Origin: Fulvitalea axinellae
GTDB lineage: Bacteria > Bacteroidota > Bacteroidia > Cytophagales > Cyclobacteriaceae
Length of the DNA: 64,000 bases
Assembly: GCF_036492835.1 (NCBI RefSeq)
Contig: NZ_AP025314.1
Coordinates: 4,506,010-4,570,009, forward strand
Direction of reading: 5' to 3'
The notes under the pieces were generated by a model, which was not told where the DNA came from, did not search any database, and saw only the letters and a program-made list of their open reading frames with translations. Below are positions 1 through 8,004 of the stretch, one piece after another. Made by a program: the position numbers and the translations under genes. Numbering within the stretch: position 1 is the first letter of the stretch; the number at the start of each line of letters is the position of its first letter.

Positions 1-1092
1 CACGTCCGCTATCACATAAAGCGCTTGGGCTTCTGAATAAGTTTCTTCACACACTTGCCTGATGGCGTCAAAGTCATCGTGCCGCTTGACGTAAACCCTG
101 ATATAATCAGGCCTTAGGTCGTCTGTGGCCGGCAATTCCCTAGGACGCAAATTATCGCCTGATATAAGGGTATCGATATTTTTGGCCGTTACCCTAGTCT
201 GTTCGGCGGCATCGTCTATGGCTATGGTCAACTCGCCTTTAATAGAGGCCGTTCCCGAAATAAAAAGGTCGCCGGCAACGCCGTTACCCTGATATTTCGC
301 CCGCTCGAATTGCGGGGCGGTCTTCTCTGACCCGTGGGAAAGATTATTCCCGACCAGCACCTTTTGACCGTAACGGTGAGCATCTATTTGGTCCGGGTTA
401 TCAATCGGAACAATCCTTACGTCTCCGCTTACCGCAACCAAGTCGATAATCACCCCTCCGGCCGACATTCCGATGCCTGTGGCCGCCGGAAAACCGGCTT
501 TCCACTCCGTGGCTCCATAGAACTCGTTCCGGACTTCGTTATAAAGTTGATAATGCTGGATGTCTTCCTGCATATCGGTGATCCGCTCTATATAGTTCCA
601 TTGCCTTACGACATCGGAAAAATCGAGGCCTTCCGCATTGAGAACCGCCGTCGCCTGAACGAAGGCCTTACGGCTAAGCTCAAGCATAGGTTTGGAAAGA
701 TCCGCTTCGGCCATGCCTGAAGCGTGAAGCTCTTTCCTTCCGCCACAATCCAAAACCACGTACGGCACGCCGTCCGCTTTTTTGTACTGGGCTTTGGCGT
801 CACTCTCTTCCACATACGCCAATTCGAGGGCCACCTCAACCCCCAACGGAGGCTGAGCAATAACACCTATCGCCGGCATTTTATCTCCGAAGAATTCCGT
901 AAGCCTTTCCATCACCATTTTCTTGGCTATGGCGTAGCTTTCGTTTTCAACGGCATTGACGAAAACGGAAACCCTTACGGCCGTCTTCCCATTCAGTTTC
1001 TCTCCAAGCACGGACACGCATTCCTCCAGCTGTCCCCTCATGTCTCCGGCATTGGCCGGGACTATCGCCTCTTGTCTTTTTCTTACCACCAT
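1..1092 (-). CDS. RidA-fold, chorismatase (FkbO/Hyg5/XanB2)-like protein, cut off by the window
   Basis: The frame is open for 364 codons and runs off the left edge, so the C-terminus is missing. The start is ATG at 1092, with an AGGAGG-type ribosome site about 9 bases upstream. Residues 205-208 read TGIG and residues 278-285 read ISGTASIK, followed by a conserved-looking NIDTLI segment. This layout, an N-terminal domain plus a RidA-like core with GTASI, is that of FkbO/Hyg5/XanB2 chorismate-processing proteins, which release hydroxybenzoate or dihydroxy acids from chorismate. The histidines that usually follow GTASI-x-GH are absent here (KGELTIAIDD), so substrate and activity are open. The gene lies 30 bp after the cytochrome gene on the same strand and is probably co-transcribed with it. 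The family call is from motif memory only. Confidence 0.6.
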   Translation of the reverse strand, partial: MVVRKRQEAIVPANAGDMRGQLEECVSVLGEKLNGKTAVRVSVFVNAVENESYAIAKKMVMERLTEFFGDKMPAIGVIAQPPLGVEVALELAYVEESDAKAQYKKADGVPYVVLDCGGRKELHASGMAEADLSKPMLELSRKAFVQATAVLNAEGLDFSDVVRQWNYIERITDMQEDIQHYQLYNEVRNEFYGATEWKAGFPAATGIGMSAGGVIIDLVAVSGDVRIVPIDNPDQIDAHRYGQKVLVGNNLSHGSEKTAPQFERAKYQGNGVAGDLFISGTASIKGELTIAIDDAAEQTRVTAKNIDTLISGDNLRPRELPATDDLRPDYIRVYVKRHDDFDAIRQVCEETYSEAQALYVIADV

Positions 1093-1122
1093 TCTTCTCA
1101 GTCCTCCTCTAAAATCATCGGT

Positions 1123-2919
1123 TTACAAAGACAAGACATACTCGGCCAAGTCTTCCATCTCTTTCTTGGAAATCTTCCTAAGGATTCCGTGACGCTCTAC
1201 TTTGATCACGTCTTCCATAGTTCTTGCCCTTCCGTCATGCAGATACGGAGCGGTACGCCACACTTCGATAAGTGTCGGAGTATCCAGCATAGTGGCCGTA
1301 TCCGGCAATACTTTGTGGAGTCTTTTGTCCGTAAAATAAGTTCCGTTATGGCAAGCCGAGCATTTGGCTTTTTCGAATGCTTTTTTTCCGCGCTGCGCTT
1401 TGGCGCTCAACTGACCGTCTACCAAATACGGGCTAGGGGTAGGTTTGAGCGATTTGAGATACGCGTCCACCGTAGAGGCTTTCTCGTCCGGCATCTGCGT
1501 AAACTGGATGTGTCGGAAACCGGCCCTAACGGCCACTTCGGCAGAAGCCCTGATTCCCGTAATCATTGCGGGTGGCGTTTCGTGCGACAACAGCAGGCTT
1601 TTGCAGTTCTTCGGAGAACCGATACCGTCATTGAGCAAATCCCAGTTCAAGCCATCAATACGAGCATCGTTGGGGTGACATCCGTTGCACGATTGCCATC
1701 CTTGGAAGCAATATTGAGCGTCGTTAAAGAGCCTTTCCCCTTGTCTCGCCTTCGATTCACGGAGATTGGGGTTCATTGCCAGCGTCTGGTTTTCGTATTC
1801 GTTATTAATGTCAAAGAAATTCAGAGTGTCGGAGAAATAAGTGGACACTATCAACTCATTGCCATTGACAACAAGCTGACGCGGACCATTACCTGTCACT
1901 TTGATTCTTTGCCTGATTCCGTTAAGGAAAGTCAAGTCGTAAGCCAACGAAGGCTTGTCGTTGTGCTTGAGCAGACGCTCGATCATCGGAGCTTCCTCGA
2001 TTACGCTGAAATCGTGCGTGCCCGAATGCGCCACATAGATCTTTTCGCCGTCGCTGTCGATTCCCCAGATTCCGGCCGCGCCGTTTTCCGGTTCGTCAAG
2101 CAGTACCGTCGCCACTCGCATCATGTTTTCAGTATCGATGATACTCATGGCGCTGGTGTTCATCCAGCCCTGTTCCAACTGCGAGGTAGGGACTTGGAAA
2201 CGGCCGAGGTTATGGGAAACGTAAACCCAACGTCCGTCTTTCGACAAGTTGATTCCCCTTAACGCGTTACTTCCGTTCTCAAGCGCTATGTTTTTTATGA
2301 ACTGGCCCTTCTTCAGGTCGATTACCGTAAGGTCGGTAGCTACGGTGTCAATATCAGCCCGGGCGTCCGGAAGCAGGTTGGCCACGTAAAGGTACCTTTC
2401 GTTTTTGCCCAACACCGCACCAATCGGCTGACGACCGGTTTTAATACGGGTTTTCTCCTGCAAGGTCGATAAGTCGTAAACCGAAACCTCGTCCAAGAAT
2501 TGGTTACAAACCACCAAAGAATTGTTTTTCGGGCTAACAACCGGCGCCACTACACCGCTACGTCCTTTGATGGACTTTATCGGCTTAAGCGTCTTTGCGT
2601 CAAACACCTCGATGGTACCCGGACCTTCGGAACAGGTTACGTAGAGTCTACCGCCTTGCAAGGCCATACCTTTGGGTCTTTCGGGCAAATTGATAGCGCC
2701 TACTTTGGCCCGTGTATTCAGGTTCAGAACCTCGATGCGGTGAGCGGTCTTTGCCGACACAAACAGGCGATCGCCAGATTCGTCGACAAGCATATATTCT
2801 AAGGAAAGCGGATCGCCTTCCACATGCCCTTCCTTGTTGGTGAATCCCAGATAAACCAGGACCGTAAACACCGCTAGGACAGGCAATAACAGATTCTTAA
2901 AAAGTCCCATTCGCTTCAT
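1123..2919 (-). CDS. Beta-propeller dihaem c-type cytochrome, MauG/peroxidase-like
   Basis: The protein has 598 residues. Residues 1-26 form an N-terminal signal/anchor after KRMGLFKN. Residues about 40-370 contain YVTN-like propeller repeats (RLYVTCSEG, RYLYVANLL, KIYVAHSGT). The C-terminal part carries two haem-binding sites, CNGCH near 411 and CSACH near 520, plus TAPYLHDGR near 556, which is typical of MauG/cytochrome c peroxidase proteins. It is probably periplasmic and either transfers electrons or oxidises a substrate held by the propeller. The substrate cannot be read from the sequence. It is followed by the RidA-like gene after 30 bp, suggesting a two-gene unit. Confidence 0.85.
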   Translation of the reverse strand: MKRMGLFKNLLLPVLAVFTVLVYLGFTNKEGHVEGDPLSLEYMLVDESGDRLFVSAKTAHRIEVLNLNTRAKVGAINLPERPKGMALQGGRLYVTCSEGPGTIEVFDAKTLKPIKSIKGRSGVVAPVVSPKNNSLVVCNQFLDEVSVYDLSTLQEKTRIKTGRQPIGAVLGKNERYLYVANLLPDARADIDTVATDLTVIDLKKGQFIKNIALENGSNALRGINLSKDGRWVYVSHNLGRFQVPTSQLEQGWMNTSAMSIIDTENMMRVATVLLDEPENGAAGIWGIDSDGEKIYVAHSGTHDFSVIEEAPMIERLLKHNDKPSLAYDLTFLNGIRQRIKVTGNGPRQLVVNGNELIVSTYFSDTLNFFDINNEYENQTLAMNPNLRESKARQGERLFNDAQYCFQGWQSCNGCHPNDARIDGLNWDLLNDGIGSPKNCKSLLLSHETPPAMITGIRASAEVAVRAGFRHIQFTQMPDEKASTVDAYLKSLKPTPSPYLVDGQLSAKAQRGKKAFEKAKCSACHNGTYFTDKRLHKVLPDTATMLDTPTLIEVWRTAPYLHDGRARTMEDVIKVERHGILRKISKKEMEDLAEYVLSL

Positions 2920-3045
2920 GATTCGCTTAAACGTTTAATCAGAAAAGATTGCGGAACCATATTAATAAAACATTCGGTATCCTGCATCCTTTTCGCCCCT
3001 CGTATCTACATTGGGAGAAGAAAAAGCACAAAGATACTATAAAGA

Positions 3046-3957
3046 CTACCGGAAATATTTCCTTGCGGGAACATCGAGAACCTGGATCGAGGACACTTTG
3101 TCCATCAGGGTCCAATCCTCAAATTTCCATACCACTTTCTTCTCTGGCGTAATCTCGTATACCTGGGGCATTCTCGACTTTCCGTGCGAATGCCCCCCCC
3201 AATTGGCCACAATCGTATTGCCGTTCTTCAACCTTGTGAGATCGGCCACATAACGGAGTTCGAAGCCTTTGTCAAGGTCTTTTTCGCTCACGTTCCATAT
3301 TTCTTTCCCTTCGGCGTCATATTCGCGGATCATGTGCTTATCGCCACAACCGGCCAACACGCCACCTTTTTTCAATGGCACTACCGTAAAAGGTTTACCC
3401 TCGGTATCCACGGTTCTGATCAGCTCGCCTTGGGCATTATATTCTCTGGCGGCGCCCTTCAGGCCTACCCAATAAGTCCCTTGCTTTGATTTGTTCACTC
3501 TGCGGAATTGCCCGTGCGGATTTTTCACGCCAGTGTTTATCGTCACCGTTTTGACTAGTTTTCTATTCTTGTCAAATTCCATCAGCTTAGCCGGTGTTCC
3601 GTTTTGGCCTATCAGTATGTGGCCTTTCGGCAAAAGCGTAGCCGACTGCACCTCGGTGTTCGGTTCCCTTTTGTATGTCCACACGATTTCGTTTTTCGAC
3701 GAAACGATAGTGGCTCCAGTCTTGTGCGAGTAGAGGACATTCCCGTCCGGCATCATAGTGGCCGAGTTACATTCCTCTCCTTTGTTTATTTTGTGTTCCC
3801 AAACGGCTTTACCGTTCTCGTCCACGATCATTATCTTGGACCATCCCGAGCCCGCCGCCAAGAATCTATGGGAAACAGGCTTCTTTTTATTTTGCGCATT
3901 TACGGACAAGCTTACCGCCACGAGCGCAATGAGGAAAAAAATCCGCTTAATACTCAT
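3046..3957 (-). CDS. Secreted beta-propeller (PQQ/arylsulfotransferase-like) protein of unknown function
   Basis: The protein has 303 residues with a clear signal peptide (KRIFFLIALVAVSLSVNAQ). The mature part is made of repeated strands of the type G-x-V-x-W-x (AVWEHKI, EIVWTYKR, EIWNVSE, KVVWKFED) separated by GNVLYSHK and GHILIGQN. This is the pattern of a six-to-seven-bladed propeller related to PQQ and arylsulfotransferase N-domains. No catalytic residue is recognisable. It lies 126 bp upstream of the cytochrome gene on the same strand and may belong to the same unit. Function is not assigned. Confidence 0.75.
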   Translation of the reverse strand: MSIKRIFFLIALVAVSLSVNAQNKKKPVSHRFLAAGSGWSKIMIVDENGKAVWEHKINKGEECNSATMMPDGNVLYSHKTGATIVSSKNEIVWTYKREPNTEVQSATLLPKGHILIGQNGTPAKLMEFDKNRKLVKTVTINTGVKNPHGQFRRVNKSKQGTYWVGLKGAAREYNAQGELIRTVDTEGKPFTVVPLKKGGVLAGCGDKHMIREYDAEGKEIWNVSEKDLDKGFELRYVADLTRLKNGNTIVANWGGHSHGKSRMPQVYEITPEKKVVWKFEDWTLMDKVSSIQVLDVPARKYFR

Positions 3958-4249
3958 AATACAGAAAACGACAAAAAGTCATATATTACAACAATCCGCA
4001 CGGAATTTCCGGGCTTCCGGAGCGCTTGGCCTGTGCCGTTGAGCTCGTTGTTTGTTTCAAATAAAAAACACCGTTTCTTATTTTACACTCACAAGGTAGT
4101 TTTTTCTGTTTTAAAAAACAAAACGAGATCACAAAATAGACGGCCATCCAAACTCCTATTTATAAAGTTAGAGAAGTTTAGGCTTAGGATTTTATGATTT
4201 GACTAACAGCCCTCCTTAAAAAGCAGAATCCGGACTAAATCTTCCCCCC
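3958..4249. other. Intergenic region without a recognised gene
   Basis: About 290 bases, AT-rich in the middle (4060-4140), with short A/T hairpins. I see no open frame of convincing composition and no RNA gene. It probably holds the promoter of the minus-strand propeller gene that starts at 3957. Confidence 0.6.
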
Positions 4250-4292
4250 GAAAAAACGAAAAGCCCGGCCTGCCATAAGCAAACCGGGCTTA
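4250..4292 (-). terminator. Rho-independent terminator of the DUF6249 gene
   Basis: An 8-bp stem AAGCCCGG/CCGGGCTT (4261-4268 with 4284-4291) is followed on the minus strand by CGTTTTTTC. It sits 22 bases after the minus-strand stop codon at 4314. Confidence 0.85.
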
Positions 4293-4313
4293 AAATTCAT
4301 GACTTTGTCTTAT

Positions 4314-4649
4314 TTAGTCTTCTTGCGAGCCCTGAACCTTCCGTACAATGAAATAATACAGAACCAAAGCGAGCCCACCCATTACCAAGGCTCCGATAAA
4401 ATATGGCATCGGGTACTCATCGCCCCCTCCCGTAAGCTTACCGGCAAAGAGACCTAAACCTATGCCGATTGATACCATACCAAATTTCAAAGCCTCAAAG
4501 TGTTTGTTTTTATTTGATGAGAATATTTCAGCGCTTACTCCTTTTTCTATAAGGGCCAGACGTTCTCTATTTCGTGAAGTAATCGATAAATAGACAATCC
4601 CGAAAATTAAACCAAATAAGCCGAGCGGAACTAAGATTTCAACAGCCAT
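4314..4649 (-). CDS. DUF6249 family small membrane protein
   Basis: The protein has 111 residues. There is a hydrophobic helix at about 6-25, a basic linker with the pattern RERLALIEKG, and two more hydrophobic stretches at about 58-70 and 84-103. Helix, RxRLALIEKG and a tail with one or two helices is how I know DUF6249 proteins of Bacteroidota. In that phylum they are often encoded next to an ECF sigma factor, as here, where the two genes are divergent with 151 bp between starts. Role unknown; a membrane element linked to the sigma factor is inference. Confidence 0.75.
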   Translation of the reverse strand: MAVEILVPLGLFGLIFGIVYLSITSRNRERLALIEKGVSAEIFSSNKNKHFEALKFGMVSIGIGLGLFAGKLTGGGDEYPMPYFIGALVMGGLALVLYYFIVRKVQGSQED

Positions 4650-4763
4650 AGTCGTATATTTTTATTGTTTCAAATCTGTTTGTTGCCTCTTTGACCTTGG
4701 CTCTCGCAAGCAGGTTACAAACCCGTAAAGAAAAATAAAAAATAAATTTTATCGCTATCTTCA

Positions 4764-4790
4764 TGTAACCTGACTGTCCCTTAGGTAGTC
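4764..4790 (+). promoter_or_regulatory. Candidate ECF-type promoter of the sigma-factor gene
   Basis: TGTAACC (4764-4770) and GTC (4788-4790) are separated by 17 bases, which matches the AAC...GTC layout of ECF sigma promoters. The GTC lies only 10 bases before the ATG at 4801, so transcription from here would give an mRNA with almost no leader. Read by eye only. Confidence 0.4.
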
Positions 4791-4800
4791 AAACCTCCGT

Positions 4801-5364
4801 ATGCCTGAAGAAGATATAGATATAATAAAGCGTGTTGTTGATGGAGAAACCTCCCTGTTCGCTAATCTAGTGGACAGGCACAAAGACTATGTCTACAGGA
4901 TAGCTTACAAAATCCTCCAAAACAACGAGGATGCGGAAGAAGTGGCGCAGGACGCATTTATGAAAGCGTTTAAAAATCTCGAAACTTTCCGTGGCGACAG
5001 CGCTTTCGGAACGTGGATTTACCGGATTGTATACAACTCCGCGCTTTCTAAGCTGAAAAGGAGAAAGAAACACAGCGCCGACACGGGGCTCGAAGACACC
5101 TTCTTCGTGGCCGAAGACGACGCCAAACAGCTGACCAGCGACAGGGAGCGGAGGGTGTTCATCGGGAAAGCACTTGAAGCGCTCCCCCCCGAAGAGAAAG
5201 TCTTTGTCGATATGTTTTATCTGAAAGAGATGACCCTGAAGGAAATCGGGGATGCTACAGGCGAAGACACCAACTTCATAAAGGTAAAAATACACCGATC
5301 ACGCACGAAATTACGTAATATACTGTCCGGCCTACTAAACGGCGAAGCGAAGTCATTGCTATGA
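4801..5364 (+). CDS. RNA polymerase sigma-70 factor, ECF subfamily
   Basis: The protein has 187 residues, a usual ECF length. Region 2 is at about 20-90 (DKYVYRIAYK-like segment HKDYVYRIAYK, then DAEEVAQDAFMKAFKNL and GTWIYRIVYNSALSKLK). Region 4 is at about 125-180 (LPPEEKVFVDMFYLKEMTLKEI, then VKIHRSRTKLR). It directs core polymerase to a small regulon. Its stop overlaps the start of the next gene by four bases (ATGA), so the downstream membrane protein is probably its regulator. An AAC/GTC promoter just upstream suggests self-regulation. Confidence 0.95.
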   Translation: MPEEDIDIIKRVVDGETSLFANLVDRHKDYVYRIAYKILQNNEDAEEVAQDAFMKAFKNLETFRGDSAFGTWIYRIVYNSALSKLKRRKKHSADTGLEDTFFVAEDDAKQLTSDRERRVFIGKALEALPPEEKVFVDMFYLKEMTLKEIGDATGEDTNFIKVKIHRSRTKLRNILSGLLNGEAKSLL

Positions 5365-5786
5365 AAAAAAGGAAAGAAGACATCGAACTGGACAATCTCC
5401 TTAAAGGATTTTTGGAGGAAGACCAAAAAAAGAATCCGGCTCCTTACGGCTTCACCCAGAATTTTATGGCGAAGCTAAAAGCGGAAACAGCACGTCCAAA
5501 ATTTGTATTCAAACCGTTGATCAGCCTCAGACAGGCCGGAATTACACTCGCCGGAATTGTGCTGAGCTTAATCGCAATATTCTCAGTGAACGGAAATCCT
5601 GTCTCATCCCAAACTGATGAAGCGCTCCCTATCCTTTCTAAGTTCACGAAAGCTCTGACTGACTTTTTTAGCATTTCCCTGTCGGAAAGCACAGGCACCA
5701 TGATGGTTCTAGCTATAGCGACAGTTCTGATCCTTGTGGTTGTGGATAGGCTGTTGTCCAGAAAAATCGTTTCGGAAAAAAGCTAA
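5361..5786 (+). CDS. Membrane protein coupled to the ECF sigma factor, putative anti-sigma factor
   Basis: The protein has 141 residues. An N-terminal cytosolic part of about 55 residues is rich in charge (EDIELDNLLKGFLEE). Two hydrophobic segments follow at about 65-82 and 113-131. The size, coupling to the sigma gene (4 bp overlap) and cytosolic head plus membrane helices fit an anti-sigma factor. I see no ZAS zinc motif (HxxxCxxC). The 3' end overlaps the convergent LD-carboxypeptidase gene by 4 bp. Confidence 0.6.
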   Translation: MKKRKEDIELDNLLKGFLEEDQKKNPAPYGFTQNFMAKLKAETARPKFVFKPLISLRQAGITLAGIVLSLIAIFSVNGNPVSSQTDEALPILSKFTKALTDFFSISLSESTGTMMVLAIATVLILVVVDRLLSRKIVSEKS

Positions 5787-6688
5787 ATGCCGTTTCCGAA
5801 ACAAGCGCTTACCCTTGAGTTTTCGCTTTCGCGAACATCCAGACTTACCAAACCGGAAATAGGCAACGGCAGATTCTCCGTGTCATGCCCTGCCGGAAAA
5901 CCGAAGAGACAAGGATACCCATACTCTTCCACATGAGAGCGGATTATACCGTACGCATCTTTCCCGAACGGTATTTGGCTATCACGCACAGCCGAAAACT
6001 GACCGACAATAATCCCAGCAAGATTCGCCAACTTACCGGCTCTTTTCAACTGAACCATCAACCGGTCTATAGCGTAAAGCGCCTCGCCAATCTCTTCGAC
6101 AAACAGGATCTTTCCATCCATGTCAATCTCTGAGGCGCTCCCCAAACAATGGCAAACCAAGGTTAAATTTCCGCCTACTAGCGGAGCGATCACGCTTCCT
6201 TTTTTGTTATACCGGTTTTCCCTTACGGTATAATCCAGATCTTTCCCCATTAAAAAGTCGAAAAGCTGATCCGTGGAGTTTCGGTCTTTGGAAAATGTCG
6301 TAGGCATCGGACCGTGCACCGACACTACTTCGGGATGATGGTTTAGCAACGCCGTTATATCGCTGAACCCGCATAGCCATTTCGGGTTCCGCAAAAAAGC
6401 CGTAAAATCCAGACGGTCTATAATCCGGGTAATCCCGTACCCTCCGCGAGCCATAAAAACGGCTTTGATTTCGGGATCGTCCAACGCCTTTTGAAGGTCG
6501 GACGCACGTTCTTCGTCCGTACCCGAAAAATAATTGGATCGCCCCAAAAGATGATCTCCGCATACGGGTTCGAACCCTTTACCTATAATCACTTCTTTCG
6601 CGAACCGGATTTTAATTTCGTCAACGGCGCCACCGGGCGCTACTAAAGCGACTTTATCGCCTTTGTTGAGAATCGGGGGACACAACAT
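5783..6688 (-). CDS. Muramoyltetrapeptide (LD-) carboxypeptidase, family S66
   Basis: The protein has 301 residues from the chosen ATG at 6688. It removes the terminal D-alanine from murein tetrapeptides in wall recycling. The S66 signatures are present: ARGGYG near 80, GFSDIT with the nucleophile serine near 109 followed by HGP, the glutamate in FVEEIGE near 199, and the histidine in PAGHDTEN near 268. The frame extends upstream to 6727, but those extra codons lie in the terminator hairpin of the preceding skp gene. The protein fold begins at GDKVALVAPGG, so the internal start is better. Confidence 0.9.
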   Translation of the reverse strand: MLCPPILNKGDKVALVAPGGAVDEIKIRFAKEVIIGKGFEPVCGDHLLGRSNYFSGTDEERASDLQKALDDPEIKAVFMARGGYGITRIIDRLDFTAFLRNPKWLCGFSDITALLNHHPEVVSVHGPMPTTFSKDRNSTDQLFDFLMGKDLDYTVRENRYNKKGSVIAPLVGGNLTLVCHCLGSASEIDMDGKILFVEEIGEALYAIDRLMVQLKRAGKLANLAGIIVGQFSAVRDSQIPFGKDAYGIIRSHVEEYGYPCLFGFPAGHDTENLPLPISGLVSLDVRESENSRVSACFGNGI

Positions 6689-6709
6689 ATCAAACCATAA
6701 AAAAGGGTC

Positions 6710-6738
6710 AAAAAAAGCCCGGATCATAGACCCGGGCC
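6710..6738 (-). terminator. Terminator of the second skp gene
   Basis: A 6-bp GC stem (6717-6722 with 6732-6737) is followed by seven T on the minus strand. It ends the envelope operon 26 bases after the stop codon of the skp gene at 6764 and precedes the LD-carboxypeptidase start. Confidence 0.8.
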
Positions 6739-6763
6739 CTTCCGCTTTACAGCGATCAACAGC

Positions 6764-7300
6764 TTATTTTGAAGCTGGCTTAGGAGTCACGCCAAGGTCT
6801 TTCAATACCAAGTCAGTGATGTTTCCTTGCTTGTCAGCGTAAAGCAATACTGGGAGGCTACCAACGGCCTCGCTCAAAACGTAAGTATATCCGTTCGCTT
6901 TCGCCACTTTATTGATGCTCGCTTGAACTTTGTCCAACAAAGGCTGCACCAACTCGGCTTGTTTCTTCTGGATAGAAATCTGTCCGTTTTGCTGGAACTG
7001 CTGGATTGAAGCTTCCAAGTTCTGAAGTTCCTTGGCTTTGTCAGCTCTTACCGCGTCAATCATTTGCGGAGCTTGCTTCTGGAAAGCGGCAACTTTTTTC
7101 TTATAGTCTTCGACTTTGGCCTGAAGCTGGGTCTGCAATTGCTTGTTATGCTCCGAAAGCTTCTGGTCTATAGTCTTTGCGTCAGGCAATTGGGCCATGA
7201 CAACATCAACATTCGTGTAGCCGATTTTCACAACCGACTGGGCGTTTACGCCTACAGTCGCAACGAGCGCGAACAATACAAAAAGGATCGTTTTTTTCAT
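6764..7300 (-). CDS. OmpH/Skp family periplasmic chaperone (second copy)
   Basis: The protein has 178 residues with a signal peptide ending VNAQ. A long coiled coil at about 40-115 is rich in K, Q and E (LSEHNKQLQTQLQAKVEDYKK). The C-terminal half has the AKANGYTYVLSE segment of OmpH proteins. Skp-type chaperones hold unfolded outer-membrane proteins on the way to BamA. It is the last gene of the bamA cluster, 29 bp after the first skp copy, and has its own terminator. Confidence 0.9.
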   Translation of the reverse strand: MKKTILFVLFALVATVGVNAQSVVKIGYTNVDVVMAQLPDAKTIDQKLSEHNKQLQTQLQAKVEDYKKKVAAFQKQAPQMIDAVRADKAKELQNLEASIQQFQQNGQISIQKKQAELVQPLLDKVQASINKVAKANGYTYVLSEAVGSLPVLLYADKQGNITDLVLKDLGVTPKPASK

Positions 7301-7329
7301 GATATTCAGTCTTATATATATTCTCTTTA

Positions 7330-7899
7330 TCAGTTAACCGTATCGTTCTCGTCCCCCAAACCCAACTCTTCCAATACGTAATCGGTGTAGTCGTGAGCCG
7401 GGTTGGTATAAATCATTACCAAATCGGCCGATTTGTCGAACATGAACTGGATCTTCTGCTTTTCCGAAACCCTTCTAACCGCCTCGAAAACCTTGTCTTC
7501 GACTGGCTTTATAAGTTCGATTTTCTTCAGGTAATAAAGACCTTCAAAACCGAAAACCTTTCGCTGGTAATTGGCTACGGAATCCTCTTTCGCCAAAATG
7601 TTTTTTTGCCTCTCGGCCAACATTTCTTTAGACAAAAGTACTTCCTCCGCCTTCAGCGCATCGTACATACCCTCAACGCCCTTGCGCATATCCGAAATCT
7701 CTTGGCGCCAAGCCTCGGCCAATTGGTCCAAGCTTTTCTGCGCCTCTTTGAATTCGGGCATTTGTCCCAGAATATATTCCGAGTCCACATAACCGAACTT
7801 TTGGGCTTTCGCCTCTTTGGGCAACAACGCTAACGCCATTGGCAAAACCAAAGTCACCACAAAGCGAAACAAGATATTTGGCTTCATATACACCTCCAT
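7330..7899 (-). CDS. OmpH/Skp family periplasmic chaperone (first copy)
   Basis: The protein has 189 residues with a signal peptide ending KAQ. The mature start KFGYVDSEYILGQMPEF is the usual OmpH opening. A coiled coil follows at about 45-110, and the end has IQFMFDKSADLVMIYTNP. It differs clearly from the second copy, as is usual for tandem skp genes in Bacteroidota. It lies 105 bp after bamA and probably shares its transcript. Confidence 0.9.
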   Translation of the reverse strand: MEVYMKPNILFRFVVTLVLPMALALLPKEAKAQKFGYVDSEYILGQMPEFKEAQKSLDQLAEAWRQEISDMRKGVEGMYDALKAEEVLLSKEMLAERQKNILAKEDSVANYQRKVFGFEGLYYLKKIELIKPVEDKVFEAVRRVSEKQKIQFMFDKSADLVMIYTNPAHDYTDYVLEELGLGDENDTVN

Positions 7900-8004
7900 T
7901 CAGTGTGCCCAAATTAGCAAAAGATTTCCAATTTCCGGCTAATTCCCACAAAGTTTCGGCCCAGTGTCCTAAGCCGAAACCTTCCATTTTAAGCGCAATG
8001 CGAG

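Noticed and set aside
724..2262. A 512-codon plus-strand frame opposite the RidA-like and cytochrome genes
   Set aside because: It lies antisense to two well-supported genes, crosses their boundary and its product has no motif or composition of a real protein.
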